Part shown: in pieces, positions 13,796 through 15,704 of the stretch
Layout: each line of letters starts with the position of its first letter
Numbering within the stretch: position 1 is the stretch's first letter
From: Rubritepida sp.
GTDB taxonomy: Bacteria > Pseudomonadota > Alphaproteobacteria > Acetobacterales > Acetobacteraceae
Reading direction: 5' to 3'
Assembly (NCBI GenBank): GCA_022843345.1
Contig: JALHNW010000010.1
Location: 1 to 15,704 of the forward strand
Length of the DNA: 15,704 nucleotides
Notes under the pieces: generated by a model
What the model was told of the DNA's origin: nothing
The model's input: the letters and a program-made list of their open reading frames with translations, nothing else
Database searches by the model: none
Position numbers and translations under genes: made by a program

Positions 13796-14506
13796 ATGAC
13801 CGATTCCACGCTCACCGCCGCCCTGCTCGCCGCCTGGAACGGCGGGCCAAGCGTCCCCGCCACCACCGCCCCACCGGCCGACGAGACCGCGGCCTATGCG
13901 GTGCAGGAAGCGCTGGCGGCGTCGCTGGGCGGCATCGGCGGCTGGAAGGTGGGCGCGGCCAGCCCCACCACGCCGCCGCAAGGCGCGCCGCTGCCGGCGC
14001 CGTGCCTCATCCCCTCCGGCGCCACCTTCGCCGGGCGCATGCGCGGGGTGGAGCTGGAGCTGGCCCTGCGCCTGGGCCGCGACGTGCCGGAGGGCGCCTC
14101 GCTGACCCTGGCCGATTTCGACGCCGCCCTGCCGGTGCTGGAGCTGGTGGAGACGCGGCTGGACGTCTGGGCCGCCGCCCCCGCCCTGCTGAAGCTGGCC
14201 GACCTGGGCAGCCACGGCGCGCTGGTGCTCGGCGCCCCCATTCCTGCCCCTTGGCCCACCCTGGCGGAGCTGGACGCCGAGCTGCGCTTCGACGGCGCGG
14301 CGGTGGCGCACACGGTGGGCGGCAGCACCGCCGGCACGCTGGAGCACCTGCTGGCCGGCCTGTCCCGCCGCCCCGGCGCGCGGTTCCGCAAGGGCCAGAT
14401 CATCACCACCGGCGCGCTGACCGGGCTGCTGCTGGCACCCGCCGGGGCGGCGGTGACGGGCCGGCTGGCGGGCATCGGCGAGGTGTCGGCCCGCTTCACT
14501 CCCTGA
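13796..14506 (+). CDS. 2-keto-4-pentenoate hydratase-like protein (FAH superfamily)
   Basis: Members hydrate 2-hydroxypenta-2,4-dienoate-type compounds in meta-cleavage pathways, or decarboxylate related oxo-acids; cytoplasmic, Mg/Mn-dependent. The 236-aa protein has GWKVG at 49-53 (K51) and the metal-binding set E86-x-E88 (VELELAL) and E119 (VETR), at the same spacing as E106/E108/E139 in MhpD. A C-terminal TTGALTGLLLAP is a variant of the usual TGSLTG. It is slightly short (about 260 aa is usual) and no ring-cleavage genes are nearby, so the substrate is unknown. ATG at 13796 lies just after the fusA terminator. GGTGG at 13787-13791 may serve as ribosome-binding site, and TATGGT at 13784 may be a -10 giving a near-leaderless mRNA. 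Its 3' end overlaps the convergent MaoC gene by 11 bp. Confidence 0.85.
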   Translation: MTDSTLTAALLAAWNGGPSVPATTAPPADETAAYAVQEALAASLGGIGGWKVGAASPTTPPQGAPLPAPCLIPSGATFAGRMRGVELELALRLGRDVPEGASLTLADFDAALPVLELVETRLDVWAAAPALLKLADLGSHGALVLGAPIPAPWPTLAELDAELRFDGAAVAHTVGGSTAGTLEHLLAGLSRRPGARFRKGQIITTGALTGLLLAPAGAAVTGRLAGIGEVSARFTP

Positions 14507-14942
14507 GGAACTGCGTGCCTTCCATGCTGATCACCACCGCGCCATCGGCCAGCCGCGTGCCGGTGTAGCGCATCGTCACTACGCCCATGCCGGGGCGCTT
14601 GCGGTGCGCCTCGGCGGCCAGCACCTCGCCCTCCAGGGAAAACTCCTCATCGGGCCGCAGCGCGTTCGGCCAGCGCGTGTCGATGCGCGAGCCGCCGAGC
14701 GACACCTGCGCGAACAGCCCCGACCCCATGATGCGCCCGAAGCAAGCGCCCATGGTGTGCAGCCCACTGGCCACCAGCCCGCCGAAGAGCGGGGCGTCCA
14801 GGGCCGCCACGGGGTCGGTGTGGAAGGGCTGCGGGTCGAATTCGCGCGCGTAGGCGATGATCGCCTCCTGGCCCAGCGCGATCGTGCCGAAGTCGAAGCG
14901 CCGGCCCGGCTCCAGCTCGCGCCAGCTCCGCAGCGGGGTCAA
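14496..14942 (-). CDS. MaoC-like dehydratase (single hot-dog domain)
   Basis: Family members are (R)-specific enoyl-CoA hydratases or related acyl-CoA dehydratases; cytoplasmic. The 148 aa form one hot-dog domain with the catalytic Asp/His pair D36 and H41 (FDPQPFHTDP), then GGLVASGLHT (54-63), which supplies the oxyanion-hole segment. TTG at 14940-14942 is chosen as start: it overlaps the upstream TGA as TTGA, gives a family-like N-terminus (TPLRSWRELEPGRRF) and family-like length. The frame is open much further upstream, but that part lies inside the DUF445 gene. It is coupled to the DUF445 gene and convergent with the hydratase-like gene, sharing 11 bp at the stops. The natural substrate is unknown. 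Confidence 0.87.
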   Translation of the reverse strand: MTPLRSWRELEPGRRFDFGTIALGQEAIIAYAREFDPQPFHTDPVAALDAPLFGGLVASGLHTMGACFGRIMGSGLFAQVSLGGSRIDTRWPNALRPDEEFSLEGEVLAAEAHRKRPGMGVVTMRYTGTRLADGAVVISMEGTQFLRE

Positions 14943-15704
14943 TGCACCACCCGCCCGCCGGTCACCGCCTGGATCAGCAGGAACAGCGCACCGCCGGCCA
15001 GGAAGCCCACGATCGTGCCGTTCATCCGCACGTATTGCAGGTCGCGCCCCACGCGCAGCTCGATCTTCTCCGTCACCTCCGCCGTGTCCCAGGAGGCGAC
15101 GACGCCGGCGATGAAGTCGGCCAGCCGCGCCTGGGCCGAGGGCAGCAGCGTGTTCAGCGTGCGCTCCACCGCCGCGTTCAGCTTGGCGCGCGCCGCCGGG
15201 TCCTCCGCCAGGAAGGCGCCGGCATTGGCCAGGGCGGATTCCAGGATGGCGGCGGTGTGCCCGTCCGGCCGGGCCGCGTCGGCCGCCAGGGCGTCGCGCA
15301 GGCGGTTCCACACGTCGCCCAGCCACTCCGCCACGGCCGGATGCGCCAGCGCGGAGCGGATCGCCGCCCCCAGCGCGGCGGCGCGCTGCGGGTCGGTTTC
15401 CAGCCGCTCGATCTCGGTCCGCACCCATTCCTCGAAGGCCAAGCGCAGGGAGGAGTCGCCGCCTTCGGCCTTCGCGAGCTCGGCGTTGATGGTGTCGAGG
15501 ATGCGGTTGGCGAGGTAGGCGCCGGCCACCCAGCGCGCCACCGCGCCGCCAGATTCGCGCACGCGGTCCTTGATCGCCTCGCGCAGCGCCTCCTGGCGTT
15601 CGGCCAGCACGTCCTTCAGGCGCTCCAGCGCCAGGTCCAGCACGGCCTGGTGCCGGCCGCCGGCCAGCAGGGCGCGCAGCGCGCGGGCCACCACCGGCGC
15701 GGCG
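14939..15704 (-). CDS. DUF445 family membrane protein, C-terminal part (runs off window)
   Basis: At least 255 residues are visible and the frame is open to the right edge, so the N-terminus is missing; family members are often about 400 aa. The visible part is long, charged, Ala-rich and mainly helical (for example AIKDRVRESGGAVARWVAGAYLA in segments), with the characteristic C-terminal ending: LQYVRMNGTIVGFLAGGALFLLIQAV, a conserved R-x-N-G-T-x-V-G leading into one membrane helix. This matches the DUF445/YjiN-like family, inner-membrane proteins of unknown role. A GTG at 15692-15694 exists but is probably internal. The stop overlaps the TTG start of the MaoC-like gene, implying one transcript. 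Confidence 0.85.
   Translation of the reverse strand, partial: AAPVVARALRALLAGGRHQAVLDLALERLKDVLAERQEALREAIKDRVRESGGAVARWVAGAYLANRILDTINAELAKAEGGDSSLRLAFEEWVRTEIERLETDPQRAAALGAAIRSALAHPAVAEWLGDVWNRLRDALAADAARPDGHTAAILESALANAGAFLAEDPAARAKLNAAVERTLNTLLPSAQARLADFIAGVVASWDTAEVTEKIELRVGRDLQYVRMNGTIVGFLAGGALFLLIQAVTGGRVVH

Noticed and set aside
11578..13866. 762-codon minus-strand open frame opposite fusA
   Set aside because: His/Val/Asp-rich shadow of EF-G codons; no recognisable protein features.

Overview
The window reads as chromosomal DNA of a GC-rich (roughly 70 %) alphaproteobacterium, most likely a Rhodospirillales/Acetobacteraceae member of the Roseomonas type. I base this on codon use, the short NrdA/NrdB type, the 95-aa helical protein at 5762-6049 and the general gene repertoire; this is recall, not a search. 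It looks like ordinary housekeeping and metabolic chromosome. I see no transposase, integrase, phage gene, CRISPR array, tRNA or rRNA, and no base-composition break suggesting a recently acquired island.

Layout. (1) 3-1652: allophanate hydrolase, the last step of ATP-dependent urea/biuret nitrogen use. (2) 1653-1977: a 325-bp control region with two tandem NrdR-like boxes exactly 32 nt apart, a promoter threaded through them, a near-consensus DnaA box and a strong hairpin. (3) 1978-3816 and 3887-4937: nrdA and nrdB, aerobic class I ribonucleotide reductase, with a perfect 9-bp hairpin in the spacer. (4) 4973-5674: an Sco1/SenC copper chaperone 33 bp downstream. (5) 5762-6049: a small conserved protein with its own possible promoter, converging on a minus-strand group.

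(6) 8845 down to 6057, minus strand: MFS transporter, a secreted 143-aa protein and an Asp/Glu-racemase-family protein with overlapping stop/start codons, then a PrxQ/Bcp peroxiredoxin after 52 bp. (7) 8896-11509, divergent: queA, tgt and queF, translationally coupled by GTGA and ATGA overlaps. These make preQ1 from preQ0 (QueF), insert it into tRNA (Tgt) and convert it to epoxyqueuosine (QueA). (8) 11510-13779: a fusA-type elongation factor G standing alone, with a structured leader, a candidate 7-codon leader ORF and a clean rho-independent terminator. (9) 13796-14506: a hydratase of the 2-keto-4-pentenoate hydratase/FAH superfamily. Its 3' end overlaps by 11 bp a convergent pair: a MaoC-like dehydratase (TTG start) and a DUF445 membrane protein that runs off the right edge.

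The most interesting items are the dense nrd control region, the fusA copy outside a str operon with its leader, and the uncharacterised MFS/secreted protein/racemase cassette. None is claimed as a wholly new system.
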